The position numbers and the translations under genes were made by a program. A model generated the notes under the pieces. The model was not told the origin of the DNA. It saw only the letters and a program-made list of their open reading frames with translations, and made no database searches. A stretch of DNA of 64,000 nt from Prunella strophiata (Eukaryota; Chordata; Aves; Passeriformes; Prunellidae): the NCBI GenBank assembly GCA_036583965.1, contig JAZBQD010000026.1:3655400-3719399 (forward strand), read 5' to 3'. Shown in pieces: positions 49,680 through 60,100 of this stretch; position 1 is the stretch's first letter; each line of letters opens with the position of its first letter.

Positions 49680-50700
49680 CGCCTTGTTACGCAGAGGGGG
49701 AGCGAGAGCTCCTCGCACCAGCTGACGATGCTCGCTCCCCGGCAGATGCGCGGGTGCCTCCCGGCGCCCCCCGCCGGCGCTCAGCCCCGGGGCTGCGGGG
49801 GAGGCAGGAGCCGCTGCCGGCCCCTCCCCGCCGCGGACCGGAGCAGGAGCGATGCCCAACTCGGCGGAGCGCGGCGGGCGGCGGGGCGGCGGCGGGGCCG
49901 GAGCGCGGCGCAGCGGGCGGCGGGGGGGCCCGGTCGCCGCCCCGGCCCGGCCCCGCGCTGAGCCCCGCGCTGAGCCCCGCGCTGAGCCCCGCCGGCCGGG
50001 AGCACGGCCGGGAGCACGGCCGGGGCCGCCGCTCGCCTCGCAGAGATGCCCCGGACGGTGCTGCTGCTCTGCCTGGCCCTCGGGCCGGTCCTGCGCGCCA
50101 GGTGAGTCCCCACCGCCCCCTCCCCGCCTCGGTTCAGCCGTCGGGGCAATGCGAGGGGAGGGGGTTTGGAGTCGCAGCGCCTCTCCCCACGCTCGGCACC
50201 CCGGCTCCGGCGGGGATTTGGCACCTCCGTGGCCCAGCTGTTCCTTGCAGCGGGTCCCGAGTGTCCTCCGCACCCCGGGCTGCCGCTCCGCATGCCGGAA
50301 CGGAGAGGACATCCCGCTTTCCACCCTGCCATCGCCCCGCTGGCTGATCTGCCGGGGACCGAGCCCCTTCCGCGGGTGCCCGGAGCAGGACCGGAGGGAG
50401 CTCGGCACCTCCGGGGAGCTCCATCCATCCCCGGGGCATTTCCACGTGGAGTCGGGCTGGGTGGGAAGGAGCTTGCGTCCCCTTCCTCGCATCCATCCCG
50501 GAGCCCCCGCAGGACGTGCAGCCTGGCAGCGGGAGGGCAGCGCGGGCTCCTGCCCTGCCCTGCTCCACAGGTTGGCCGCAGGTCGCGGCTCCGGAGCCCG
50601 GTGCTGGCACCGGGGAGCGAGGCGAGCGGAGGCAGGGGCGGGCAGGTGGCAGTGCTCTCCCAGGGCCAGCCGTTCGTAGCGCTTCTCTGTAAACAGCGAT
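49680..50700 (+). promoter_or_regulatory. GABRG4: CpG island with GABRG4 promoter and 5' UTR
   Basis: Abrupt change to very GC- and CpG-rich sequence at about 49680, densest at 49740-50110, fading by about 50700. It contains three copies of GCTGAGCCCCGC (about 49966-49995) and two of CGGGAGCACGGC just before the coding start. I see no TATA box close by. The exact transcription start cannot be read from the sequence. Large antisense ORFs here are a consequence of the GC content. Confidence 0.85.
50046..50101 (+). CDS. GABRG4: GABRG4 exon 1 (start codon and signal peptide)
   Basis: First coding exon of a gamma-type GABA-A receptor subunit. The ATG at 50046 gives MPRTVLLLCLALGPVLRA, a short basic n-region followed by a Leu-rich hydrophobic core, i.e. 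a signal peptide for co-translational membrane insertion. The exon ends AG|GTGAGT at 50101/50102 (last AG plus the first G of exon 2 makes Arg). This ATG was chosen because its frame and phase join exactly to the mature N-terminus in exon 2, and because it lies in the CpG island at the expected place. The join across the 5.1-kb intron is inferred; no transcript is available. Confidence 0.82.
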
Positions 50701-53700
50701 GAAAGGGCCCACGCACGAGGGGGTTTCAAGTTTCTTTTTCCTTTTTTTTTTTTCTTTTTTTTTTTTTTCTTTCACAATTCCTAGCCCTGCTGATGAGTTT
50801 AATGGCTAGATGGGGAAAGAACATGTTGTCAGCAGATTGTTACCCCCAGGGCTTGGGGGAAGAGGGATTTTACTGGCTGAAGCTAATTGGCAGAATAAGC
50901 CGCCTTAAAGCCGATCAAATCCCATTACAGATGCAGTCAGGGACAGGGAGCATGAATCCTGCTACTAATGGTCTGCCCTGCCAATGCTTCCCGACCCCGG
51001 GGGTGGGCACAATGTCCACCCCTGCCATGGTCCTGCGTGGCTTGGCCTTCCCAGGGTCGAGGAGCAAGAGCTGCCCCCCTGCTGGTGCCCTGACACCCAG
51101 GCTCTGCCGTGCCCTGCCTCAAAACCTGCCGGGAGGAGACCCGTGCAGGTGCCAGGGGGCATTGGAGGGCTGAGAGGGGGTGGTGGATCCGTGGTGGTGC
51201 TGGTTCCTGTGCCCCACTGTCCCTGCAGTGCACTGCCACGAGCCCTGCATTTCCAGAGGGTGAGTTGTGAGCTGCAGGGTCACACGGAGGAGTAATTAAA
51301 TCGTGTATTCACATACCCTTGAGCAGGAATGTTCTGTCCATAGCTGGCCCAGCCTCTCTTCTGCCCAGTGCCTCAAGTCAGCCTCTACCCTGAGCCCTGC
51401 TGTGCCAGGAGCAGTGGCTGTGGAGGCTGGGGGGTGGGCATGATGGAGTGGGAGAGGAGAAAAAGAGCAAGTTATATCAGAGTCTTGCTCTGCATTCACT
51501 GCATTTTCCCTGGATGCAGTTGTGGAGGGTGAATCTCCTCTTCCCTGTTCCTCATGGTGGGTGCTGGGGTGAGGAGCTCTGTGAACAGAGCTATGTGAGC
51601 TCTTCTGGTACAAGCAGCAAGAGCCTTCCCCTGGCACTGGAGCAGGCTGGATGCTTTTTGCCAGGTGATTCAGTGCTCCCCAGAGGGTCCCCCCAGCACA
51701 GAGGCTCATTCACCAGCCTTTCCCAGGGCACTGCCTTGGCTGGGACCAGGGCAGCCAACTCTGAGCCCTCAAGGCAGGATCCCTGCACAGCATCACAGGG
51801 ATGCTGGGCTTGGCAGGTGGTTCAAACTGTGCAGATTGGACCACTGGGGCTTCATGGAGTGTGCTGTCAGAGGTAGGAAGACATGTGAAATGGGTAGGGG
51901 GCAGTTAGAGCCCCCTTAAATCCTCTGCCTGCTTCTAATTCCCAGTCATCTGCCTCAGCACCCCTGTGCCTACAACCCTAGGAGGCATTGGGATGGGTGA
52001 CTAGAAGGACACATTAGCATGTGGTAATTAGAATTGACCACAGTGCTTTTCAACCAGGGGAAACGTGGTTGTTGCATTTTGCTGCTCTCTTTTCCTTGGG
52101 AGCAGGGAAGGCTTTCAGCTGTGTTTGCAGCAGGGCTGGATACAGCCCGGGGATCTGCATCTGTGCTGGGAGGCTCCTGCCTCAGGGCCACCACCAGCAG
52201 TGAGTAACAGTGGGTGTGCAGCCCAGCCAAGCACCACCAGCTGCCCCACCAGGCAAGCAGCAGAAGAATCTTCAAGGGCTCGTGGCTCTTCCCCTCCTCC
52301 TGCCAAGGGAACACCTTGGCAGACAGCTTGGGCACTGGAGGAGGGAGCCAGGCACCAGCTCTTCAGGTGACTTCCCCCAGCAGTGTGTTTGGAAGCCAAA
52401 CAGGTGTCTGCTTGAGGAAGAGGGAATCAGGGAGCTGAGGCAGGGCTCTGTCCTGCTGTAATGCCACGGGCTGCCCAGGGAGAATTGTCCAACCTCATCC
52501 ATTCATGTGAGCACATCCCAAAGGACACCTCCCTGCCGTGCCAGCCTCCTGCTCGGGGCACCAGCAGGAGCTGCCTTGGCCCCAATCCTCTGTCAGGACC
52601 AGGGATTTCCTTGCAATGCCCCCAGTTCTGCCCTGCTGTCACCCCCCTGCCCACAGCCCTGCTCTGAGGAGGGTGTTCTGGCATCTCAACGTGCAGAGGT
52701 GAGGAAACACAGCTCTGCCTTTCCCCCTGGCTGCACAGAGACATATGAGAACTGGCTGTCCCCTGTCACCAAGCCAGCTGCTTTGTGCCTGGAGACTGAG
52801 CTGTCAGGCCAGCCGGTGCTCACAGGGAATCTCTGCAGGTCTGCAGTGTGACATTTCCATTAGCACCTGGAGGGGGGATGCACATGTCACCTTAACACCT
52901 CTTCTCTGCAATAGATCTCGGGCTCTTCCCTTCTCAGTTTAAAGTGGGGCCACCAAGAAGAGAGACCAGGGAGGAGGTGGTGGCTTGCATGGGGTGGCAT
53001 GAGAGTTACACTCTTGACCAGCAAGGGCTGATGTGTGTCTGTGTGTGCACAGGCACTCAGAAAAAGCATATTTTCTCCAGCAAAAGCTGGCTTGCTTATG
53101 CTAAGATGGCTTAGTATGGTTTAGTCGACTGGGATTAGCTGCATTAGCAAAAAGCATATTTTTGGTAGTGTCCCTGCATCTGTAATAGGGATGTGACTCC
53201 CTGGAAGTGCTACCCCAAGCCTTGGTGTGTTAATCAGTGACACTAAATGGGGGGAAACCAGAAGTCTGAGAGCAGGGCAAGCTCAGAGGGGGTTTGCTCA
53301 GCCCCCAAAGGGATGTTTCAGACTCAGCTGTAGCCTCACAGTTTCTCAGAGGAGCAGGATTTTTGGCAGGGCAGGGGGATGTGCAGAGTTCAGTGCTGGC
53401 AAGTGACTTCAAGTAAGGTCAAGGGAACCGGGAGAAAACGTTTTGGTGTAGCTGTTCCCACTTTGCCAGAGGCAGCCTCCATCACCCAAAGCTCTGGCAG
53501 CGAGGCAAAGCAGCTCGGATTGCTTCTCGGATTGCTGAGCCGCGCTGCGGGCACGCGTCCCTCTTTGTCCCTGGCAGGAGCGCTGCCAGCCCCCGATGTG
53601 AGCCCTGTGCCACTCTGGGCTGGGTTGTCGGTGGTGCCCTGTGTCCCCTGCAGCTGCTGGCCGCTGCAGAGCTCCCCGCTCGCCTCCCTTTCGGAGGCAC

Positions 53701-55197
53701 CACAGCGAGAGCCCGGCCAGAGCGCTGCCTGGCGCCGCTCGGGTGGGGAAGCGCATCCTGACAGCGCTGCTTAACACTCCTTAAACACGGTTAGAGAGTG
53801 CAGCGCAGTCAGACGGGAAACGAGGAGCTGATGTAGCAACACCTAATGCGCGGCGGCAGGCAGCCAGCTGCGCGCAGCCCGGCCCTCGGCGGGGACGCGT
53901 CCCGGCGCCCGAGCGCTGCGGAGATGCAAGGAGTTTAAAAACCATTGTGAAAGCGACTTTGTCTGGGCTTCTGGAAGAGCAGCGTCTGACAAATCGGCCG
54001 CCACGTGTCAATTTAATGCTTTTTCGCCCCTCTCCGAGTGCCTCGCCGGGCGCTGGAGGGAGATGGGGATCCGTGGTGCCCGGTTGCGCCTCGGAGCTGC
54101 GAGGCTCCAGCTGGGAAGTGTCAGCGCGGTGACAGCTCCCGCTGAGGGACCCTCCCTGCGGCTGCCGGTGACACGGCAGACGTGGAGGGGCTGTGCCGGC
54201 AGTGGGAGCATCCTCTCGCACACATGGCTGTGGCATTCCGGGGACAGCCCTGGGAATGAGCTGCCCAGAGCCGCGGCAGGTGGCTACGATTTCCTGGGTG
54301 ACCATGTGGACCTAATCTAATTAGACGGTTTAGGAAAACTCCTCTAGGAAAAGGGAGGGGTGTGAAAGGTTTAGGAAGGGCAGGTTTGAAAGGCAGCGAG
54401 AGAAGCTGTTGCTGGATCGTGTCCAAAAGAGGATGGATTCGAGCTTTCCTTGCCTGGCTTGGAACTGGGAGGTTGGGAAGATGGGACATCCTTAAATGGG
54501 AGCTCACGCCCACAGGCTGGGTAGGAAGGGTTGGTGAGTGCAGGGAATGGGTTGTGGCAGGTCTTGGCCTGGAGGCAGAGGAGTTTGCATAAGGCTTTAA
54601 TTTCCAGGGATTCGTGCAGGGCAGATGGCTGGCTTCCTGGCATGCCAGACGTGCAGGATGCCTGCATGGTAGATTAGGACCTCTTTTCTCTGAAATGCAT
54701 TTATTGCAAATGTCTTGCTCCCCAAAACCACTGTTTTGTCACTGTCTCTTCCCTCAGAGGAAGCCTGCTTCAGGTGTCAGCAGCAGGCAGAGTAGTGGAG
54801 GTATCTGAGGTTAGCAGGCAGCTGTGGCAGCAGGAGCTGCTGGGTGGGATGAGCAGGAAGGCAGGGAAAGCAGGGACTGCCTCCCACACCTCGGGGATGA
54901 GCAGTGTGCCTACAAAGGGAGCTAAGGAGGAGGTGAAGCACTCCATGCTAGTCTTTCCCACTGATGGCAAGGCTCCTGTATGTCTGGTGACCCTGAAGTG
55001 AGCAAAGGTGCCAGGTGAGAGTTGTGTCTTCTTATCAGTGTGGCTGAGAGGAGATCCCTGAGCTCCTCATGCTCTGCCTTTTAGCTGCACTGCATCCTCC
55101 TCCTGTGCTATCTCTCAAACACAGCTGTGCCCCCACTCCCAGGGAGTGCCAGAGAGGTGCCACAGCCACGTCCCTGCCCTCTGTCTCTCCTCTCTAG
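50102..55197 (+). other. GABRG4: GABRG4 intron 1
   Basis: GT at 50102 to AG at 55196-55197. It holds a T-rich tract (50740-50775), ordinary DNA, and a second CpG-rich block (about 53490-54230). No further coding exon was recognised. Confidence 0.82.
53490..54230. promoter_or_regulatory. Intragenic CpG island in GABRG4 intron 1
   Basis: CpG-dense block (for example CCGCGCTGCGGGCACGCGTC at about 53540 and GCGCGGCGGCAGGCAGCC at about 53847), distinct from the promoter island 3.5 kb upstream. It includes an E-box CACGTG at about 54002 and a TTTAAAAA near 53934. It may be an alternative promoter or an enhancer; no associated coding exon is evident. Confidence 0.55.
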
Positions 55198-55346
55198 GTG
55201 TGAGAGCACAGAGGAATACGATTATGATTACCTCAGCATCAATAAAACCTGGGTCCTCACCCCCAAGGCACAGGAGACCGATGCCACGCAGATCCTCAAC
55301 TCGCTGCTCAAGAACTATGACAACAAGCTGAGGCCTGACATTGGCA
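55198..55346 (+). CDS. GABRG4: GABRG4 exon 2 (mature N-terminus)
   Basis: 149-bp exon between CTCTCTAG (ends 55197) and GTAAGT (55347). It reads [20 protein letters not shown], then [20 protein letters not shown] and DNKLRPDIG. The tyrosine/acidic start, the NKTW glycosylation sequon, and TWVLTPK...[16 protein letters not shown] are hallmarks of gamma subunits (gamma-1 and gamma-2 have similar text). The match is not exact to gamma-1, -2 or -3. Together with the position next to GABRA3 this points to the gamma-4 gene found in birds, counterpart of mammalian epsilon. The segment forms the extracellular N-terminal helix and first strand of the GABA-binding domain. Confidence 0.93.
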
Positions 55347-55545
55347 GTAAGTGTCCCCTGAAGCTCCCTGTGGCCACAGGTGACCTGGCCTGGCCATGTC
55401 TTGTGTTTTCCATGCTTTGGTGCCTGCTGTAGCTGGGATTTTTGTTGTGGTAGAGCCACGCTCATCCCAGATGTTCCCCTTGTCTTCATCCCCCTGCCAA
55501 TGCTCCTGGCCCCAGCTGATGGTGCCTGTTTTCTTGTCTTTCCAG
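55347..55545 (+). other. GABRG4: GABRG4 intron 2
   Basis: Short 199-bp intron, GTAAGT to TTTCCAG; nothing else recognised. Confidence 0.92.
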
Positions 55546-55613
55546 TCAAGCCCACGTTCATTGATGTGGATATCTACGTGAACAGCATCGGGCCAGTGTC
55601 TGTCATCCAGATG
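55546..55613 (+). CDS. GABRG4: GABRG4 exon 3 (68-bp class)
   Basis: 68-bp exon, exactly the conserved size for this exon of the family, after TCTTTCCAG. It encodes (I)KPTFIDVDIYVNSIGPVS and VIQM, matching gamma text of the type KPT.I..D.YVNSIGPV and the beta1-beta2 region of the ligand domain. It ends with ATG, then GTGAGT. The final 18 bp and the following donor are the first unit of a tandem array that continues to about 56300. The next exon (221-bp class, beginning with the EYTIDIFF-type segment) is not in the window. Confidence 0.95.
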
Positions 55614-56300
55614 GTGAGTGCCTGCAGGGTCACAGTGTCCCCTCCCTGTGGTGTCTGTCATCCAGATGGTGAGTGCCTGCAGGGTCACAGTGTCCCCTCC
55701 CCGTGGTGTCTGTCACCCAGAGGGTGAGTGCCTGCAGGGTCACAGTGTCCCCTCCCCAGGGTGTCTGTCACCCAGAGGGTGAGTGCTCCTGTGCCTGCAG
55801 GGTCACAGTGTCCCCTCCCCAGGGTGTCTGTCACCCAGAGGGTGAGTGCTCCTGTGCCTGCAGGGTCACAGTGTCCCCTCCCCAGGTGTCTGTCACCCAG
55901 AGGGTGAGTGCTCCTGTGCCTGCAGGGTCACAGTGTCCCCTCCCCAGGGTGTCTGTCACCCAGAGGGTGAGTGCCTGCAGGGTCACAGTGTCCCCTCCCT
56001 GTGGTGTCTGTCACCCAGAGGGTGAGTGCTCCCATGCCTGCAGGGTCACAGTGTCCCCTCCCCAGGGTGTCTGTCACCCAGAGGGTGAGTGCCCTTGCCG
56101 GGGTCACAGTTGTCCCCTCCCCTGTGGTTGTCTGTCACCCAGAGGTGAGTTGCTCCCCATGCCTGCAGGGTCACAGTGTCCCCTCCCCAGGGTGTCTGTC
56201 ACCCAGAGGGTGAGTGCCTGCAGGGTCACAGTGTCCCCTCCCCAGGGTGTCTGTCACCCAGAGGGTGAGTGCTCCCATGGCTCCGGGTCACAGTGTCCCC
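55597..56300 (+). repeat. GABRG4: 55/63-bp minisatellite duplicating the exon 3 donor about 12 times
   Basis: About twelve units containing TGTCTGTCACCCAGAGGGTG, AGTGCCTGCAGGGTCACAGT and GTCCCCTCCCCAGGG. The first unit is the real exon 3 end (TGTCTGTCATCCAGATG|GTGAGT); the second keeps ATCCAGATG, later ones have ACCCAGAGG. Unit length is 55 or 63 bp (the latter with CTCCTGTG or CTCCCATG inserted). All units keep GTGAGT; several have CCCTCCCCAG immediately before the exon-like piece. The long ORF across it is a by-product. Confidence 0.97.
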
Positions 56301-57146
56301 TCTCCTGGCCCAGCACTGTGGCAGGTTGGGTCATGCTGCCTGGACGTGCTGTGAAGGTGGTGTTGGCATGAGAGGAAGTTCCCTTTCCCTTGGTGAGAGG
56401 TGCTCTGGCCTGCTGGGAGCTGGAGCTGGAAAGACCTGAGCACCATCCCTGGTGAGGAACAAGGCTCTCAAGTGGCCTCAGTGAGCTCACAACCCTTCCA
56501 TTGTGGGATGATGCTGTCTTTGGTCTCTGCTGGCAAGGAGTGGCAGAAAATTCTGCCTGGTGGCTTTGCCCTCTCCTCCCTGGGAAGTGTGTGGGCACCA
56601 GGACACTTCGGGCAAGGTGGAACCAGGGCACTGTGTTTCCAGGAGGACTGGGAAAGGTACCTGGAGATGGTTTCCATGGTTTTCCTGGCAGTGTGAAACT
56701 TGGGTGCCCAGGCCTGGCCTGTGGTGCTGAGCAAGGGGAAAGCAGGGGGGCCTCAGGTCCAACGTTTCTTCTTCATAGTGTAGCACCTTAGAGAGATGCC
56801 ACCAGGACTGTGACAATTTATTCTCATGGCTCAGGACCCCTGCAGTACCAAGAGCTGTGAAAACACTTAACAGAGACACTCTTTGATCAGGAGAGCAACT
56901 GTTGACTATTTAATTTTCACAGGAAACTTCCTTTATTATTATTATTTTCCCTGTAAAGTCATATTTTTCCCTTTTCTAGCAAGAAACAAACCTGACTGTT
57001 CTGTCAGGTTTTGAAAGACTTCTCCAGTCCACTGGGTGGTGAGGTCGAGGGGACAAAAGCAAGATACAGCCAGGACAATTTGGCTTTTCTTATTTCTCTC
57101 AATGCAAAACAGAGCAGGAACAAAACCAGCACCCTTAAACTGAGAG

Positions 57147-57184
<38 letters not shown>

Positions 57185-60100
57185 CCCAGGATGGGCAAGT
57201 TATTTTTACTTCCCAAAGTACAAAATTTCCAAGGAACAAACCCCTCTGGGGATGGAGGGATGGAGGGATGGTACAGTAGCTGTAGTACCAGTTCCACTCT
57301 GAGGAGCATTTTGAAGCAGCCCTTCTGGCCACCACTGAGGATGTGCCCTCAGGCAGCTCCTGCTCACAGCCACCAGATGGGCACCTGGCTGGGCACTGCT
57401 GCCACGCTGAGGGCACCATCAGGAGGCCCAGCAGGGACAGCCTCGAGGCTCAGAATTTCCTTGCATTTCCAGCATGCCTGGTCTGGAGGAGAAGACCCAC
57501 AGCCCGAGCTGTGTGGATGTCCCCCCCTGCCACAAGCCCATGGGGGTGTGAGGCCACGAGAGCAGAATGCAGGGCTGGGTGTGCTCACCCCTCCAGGTGA
57601 GCCTGCAGGTAGAGCACAAAGGTCATGTTACAGCTGGCTGCTCTACCTGCTTTGCACTGCCCAAGGGTGTGCCAAGAAACCCACACAGAACCCAGAGCAC
57701 ATCCTCATCCTTCTCTTTCCCTCTCATCTGTTCCCTTTTCCAGCCCTGCTGGAAGCTCTGCTCCCCTCGGTGCCACGGGAGCACTGCAGAGCCATGCAGG
57801 TGCTAGCAAGAGAGAGTGGTTTCTAAAATCCAGTCTGCATCCAGAGTTCATCTTTCCTCCTAAACAGGGATGCTGCTGCTAGGCTGGTTTCCTAAGAAAC
57901 ACAGCTTCTGCCATGGTGATGGGGATGTGGGAACGTGCATCTGTCCATCCCAGGCTTTCAGGAGTTTGGATCTGCTGGGCTGGCACCAGCCATAAATGGC
58001 TGCAGGTACAGGAGCTTCCAGCACGTTCAGTATCTCTGGTATTTTTGGGAAAACAAGATGCCAGGCAGTGACAACAGCCACCCCCACCAAGGGGAAAAGC
58101 TGTTGTGTGAACTCAGCCCTTACTAGAGACCAGGAAATCATGTAGGAGAGCTCAACCCAAGTGTTTAGCTCTTTCTGAAAGTCAGCAGCTTTTTCTCATC
58201 ATGAAATGGGCTCCACAAGTGCACAGGACCCCTGGGGTGGCTGGCACTTGGAACTGCCAGCATCTGCAGGGCTGTGCTGGGGAAACTGCTGCCATGGGGC
58301 TGATCCATCCCCACCTGAGGAAGGGATTGCTCCTTGTGGGAACAGCCCCAGGAGCTGCTGGGGCAGGGAGGAAACTGCTCAGTGTGGACAACTTTGAGGG
58401 GTTTTGTTGCATCAGTCACAGCTGGCTGTGCTGTCCCTCTGAAGTCAGGGGTCCTTGTGGGGTCCCAGCAGTCACCTGTGATCTTGAGACACCTCCATAT
58501 GACACCCAAGTAGACTCTCCAGGGATATCTCTCTTTCCTTGTTCCCTTAGGTAACTTCTTAGGCTTGAACCTGTGATGCCCTTGAACTTTGAAAACCTTT
58601 CCCCATGAGATTGAGGTGATATTAAAGGTACTGAGGGCAGCTACACCCAGGTCTCAAAGCCTCAGATTTCTGCTATCTGCACCCTGTACATTTCCCCCTG
58701 CTCATGGGAGAGGACTGAATCCTGCTCCATGGTCTCCTGAAGCAGGAGGAAAGGGCAGTGACAAAGCTGCCACGGTGTCACCTCTAGACTTGGCTGCTTC
58801 ACCCAGTTGTTTGGTGTTTGTTTGCTTTTCCATGCTGATGCAGTGAATTAAGGCATTCTGTGGGTCGTGCCAGCCCCTGGCAGGCTGGCATCAAACACAT
58901 GATGGATGGTCTTTGCTGGGGACATGTCATTCCCCACTCTGTCCCTGTTGGTACAGCTTCTCCCAGCCTGAGCACCTCTGCCCTCTCCCAGCTGCCAGGC
59001 CCATCCCACGTGCCTCATCTTGCCTTTTTCCCATACACAACCTGAGGAAATGCACATTTCCAAGGGAAGGGAGCTAGAATTTGTCTCAGAGCTAGATCTC
59101 TCTTGAGCCCATGGTGACATTTCACTCTGCCACAGACAGAGAGGCTTGTGTAGGCTGGAAGGTCCACTGGAGGGGAAATGTCCCATTGATCTCTTTCACG
59201 TGCATTGCCATGACAGTGCCTTACGTAAATATTTCTCTCTCACATAGGCTGTGTAGAAGACAAAAAACCAAGTTCTGCTTTTAAGAGATACAGCAGCATT
59301 GCTGTGGCTGTTAGCTTGAACCACTGTGGCCTACAAATCTGCAGCTGAAGGCTCTAGGATGGCCTGACATGCTGCTGGAGTAGAAGGCTCCAACTTCAGC
59401 AGTCTGGTTTAAATCCTGGTCTCCTGTGAGCCCCTGCTCACCCTCAAAGGGTTAATGTCTCACTGCTGTCTTCATCCTGCTGGTGCTCTGTCAGGGATTG
59501 GAAGCTGGCCCTGCACAGCCACTGCCCAGCCTCCAAATGATAAATCATGTCAGGATACAAAACTGATTCCGGTCCTTAAAAATGAATAGGTGATTTGAAA
59601 ATGCCCTGTGCTGGGTGTGAATTCTGCATCTCCCTCATCAATCACTTGTCATAAATAACATTAACATTCAGGAGTCAGCAGAAGGTGGGCAGCTTTGGAG
59701 CAGGAAGAAATGTTAAGTGATTTCCTGATATCTTTTGTACACCAGGATGGCAGTCTTGTTTCCAGTTTAGGTGGCTGAGCAGATTTTATTCTGAAAAATA
59801 TTCAGAATATTCTATTCAGATTTTATTCTCCTCTTTCTGAAGGAAAGGACCCTCTGTGCTCTCCAGGCAAAATGTGGCAGTGACCAGAAGCAGAGCTAGG
59901 AGATGGTTCAAGGATAGGAAGTGGGACAGGGGGAAAAGTGGGACCATCAGCTCCCACAGCTCTTTACTCCAATCACTGCGTGGACTGGGATTTCCTCCCC
60001 AACCCCATGAATCTTTGGGTGGGATTGGGGCACTTGGCATTTCTCAGGGTGGTGGAAAGCTGTGTTTACACCATCAGGGGAAGGATGCACTGGCCCACAA

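Noticed and set aside
49665..50729. Large minus-strand ORFs (354 and 311 residues) over the GABRG4 CpG island
   Set aside because: The GC-rich island lacks stop codons on both strands; the predicted proteins are Arg/Pro/Gly/Ala-rich low-complexity sequence with no domain.
55198..55613. Assignment to GABRG1, GABRG2 or GABRE
   Set aside because: The text is gamma-like but not identical to gamma-1 or gamma-2, and it is too gamma-like for mammalian epsilon. Position next to GABRA3 favours GABRG4. Later exons outside the window would settle it.
55673..56371. 232-residue ORF of CRVTVSPPQGVCHPEGE repeats
   Set aside because: Translation of the 55/63-bp minisatellite after the exon 3 donor; not a protein-coding exon as a whole.
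57011..57826. 271-residue ORF spanning the poly(A) tract in GABRG4 intron 3
   Set aside because: A chance frame held open by A35 (poly-Lys) with no domain; it contains no GABRG4 exon text and no splice logic.
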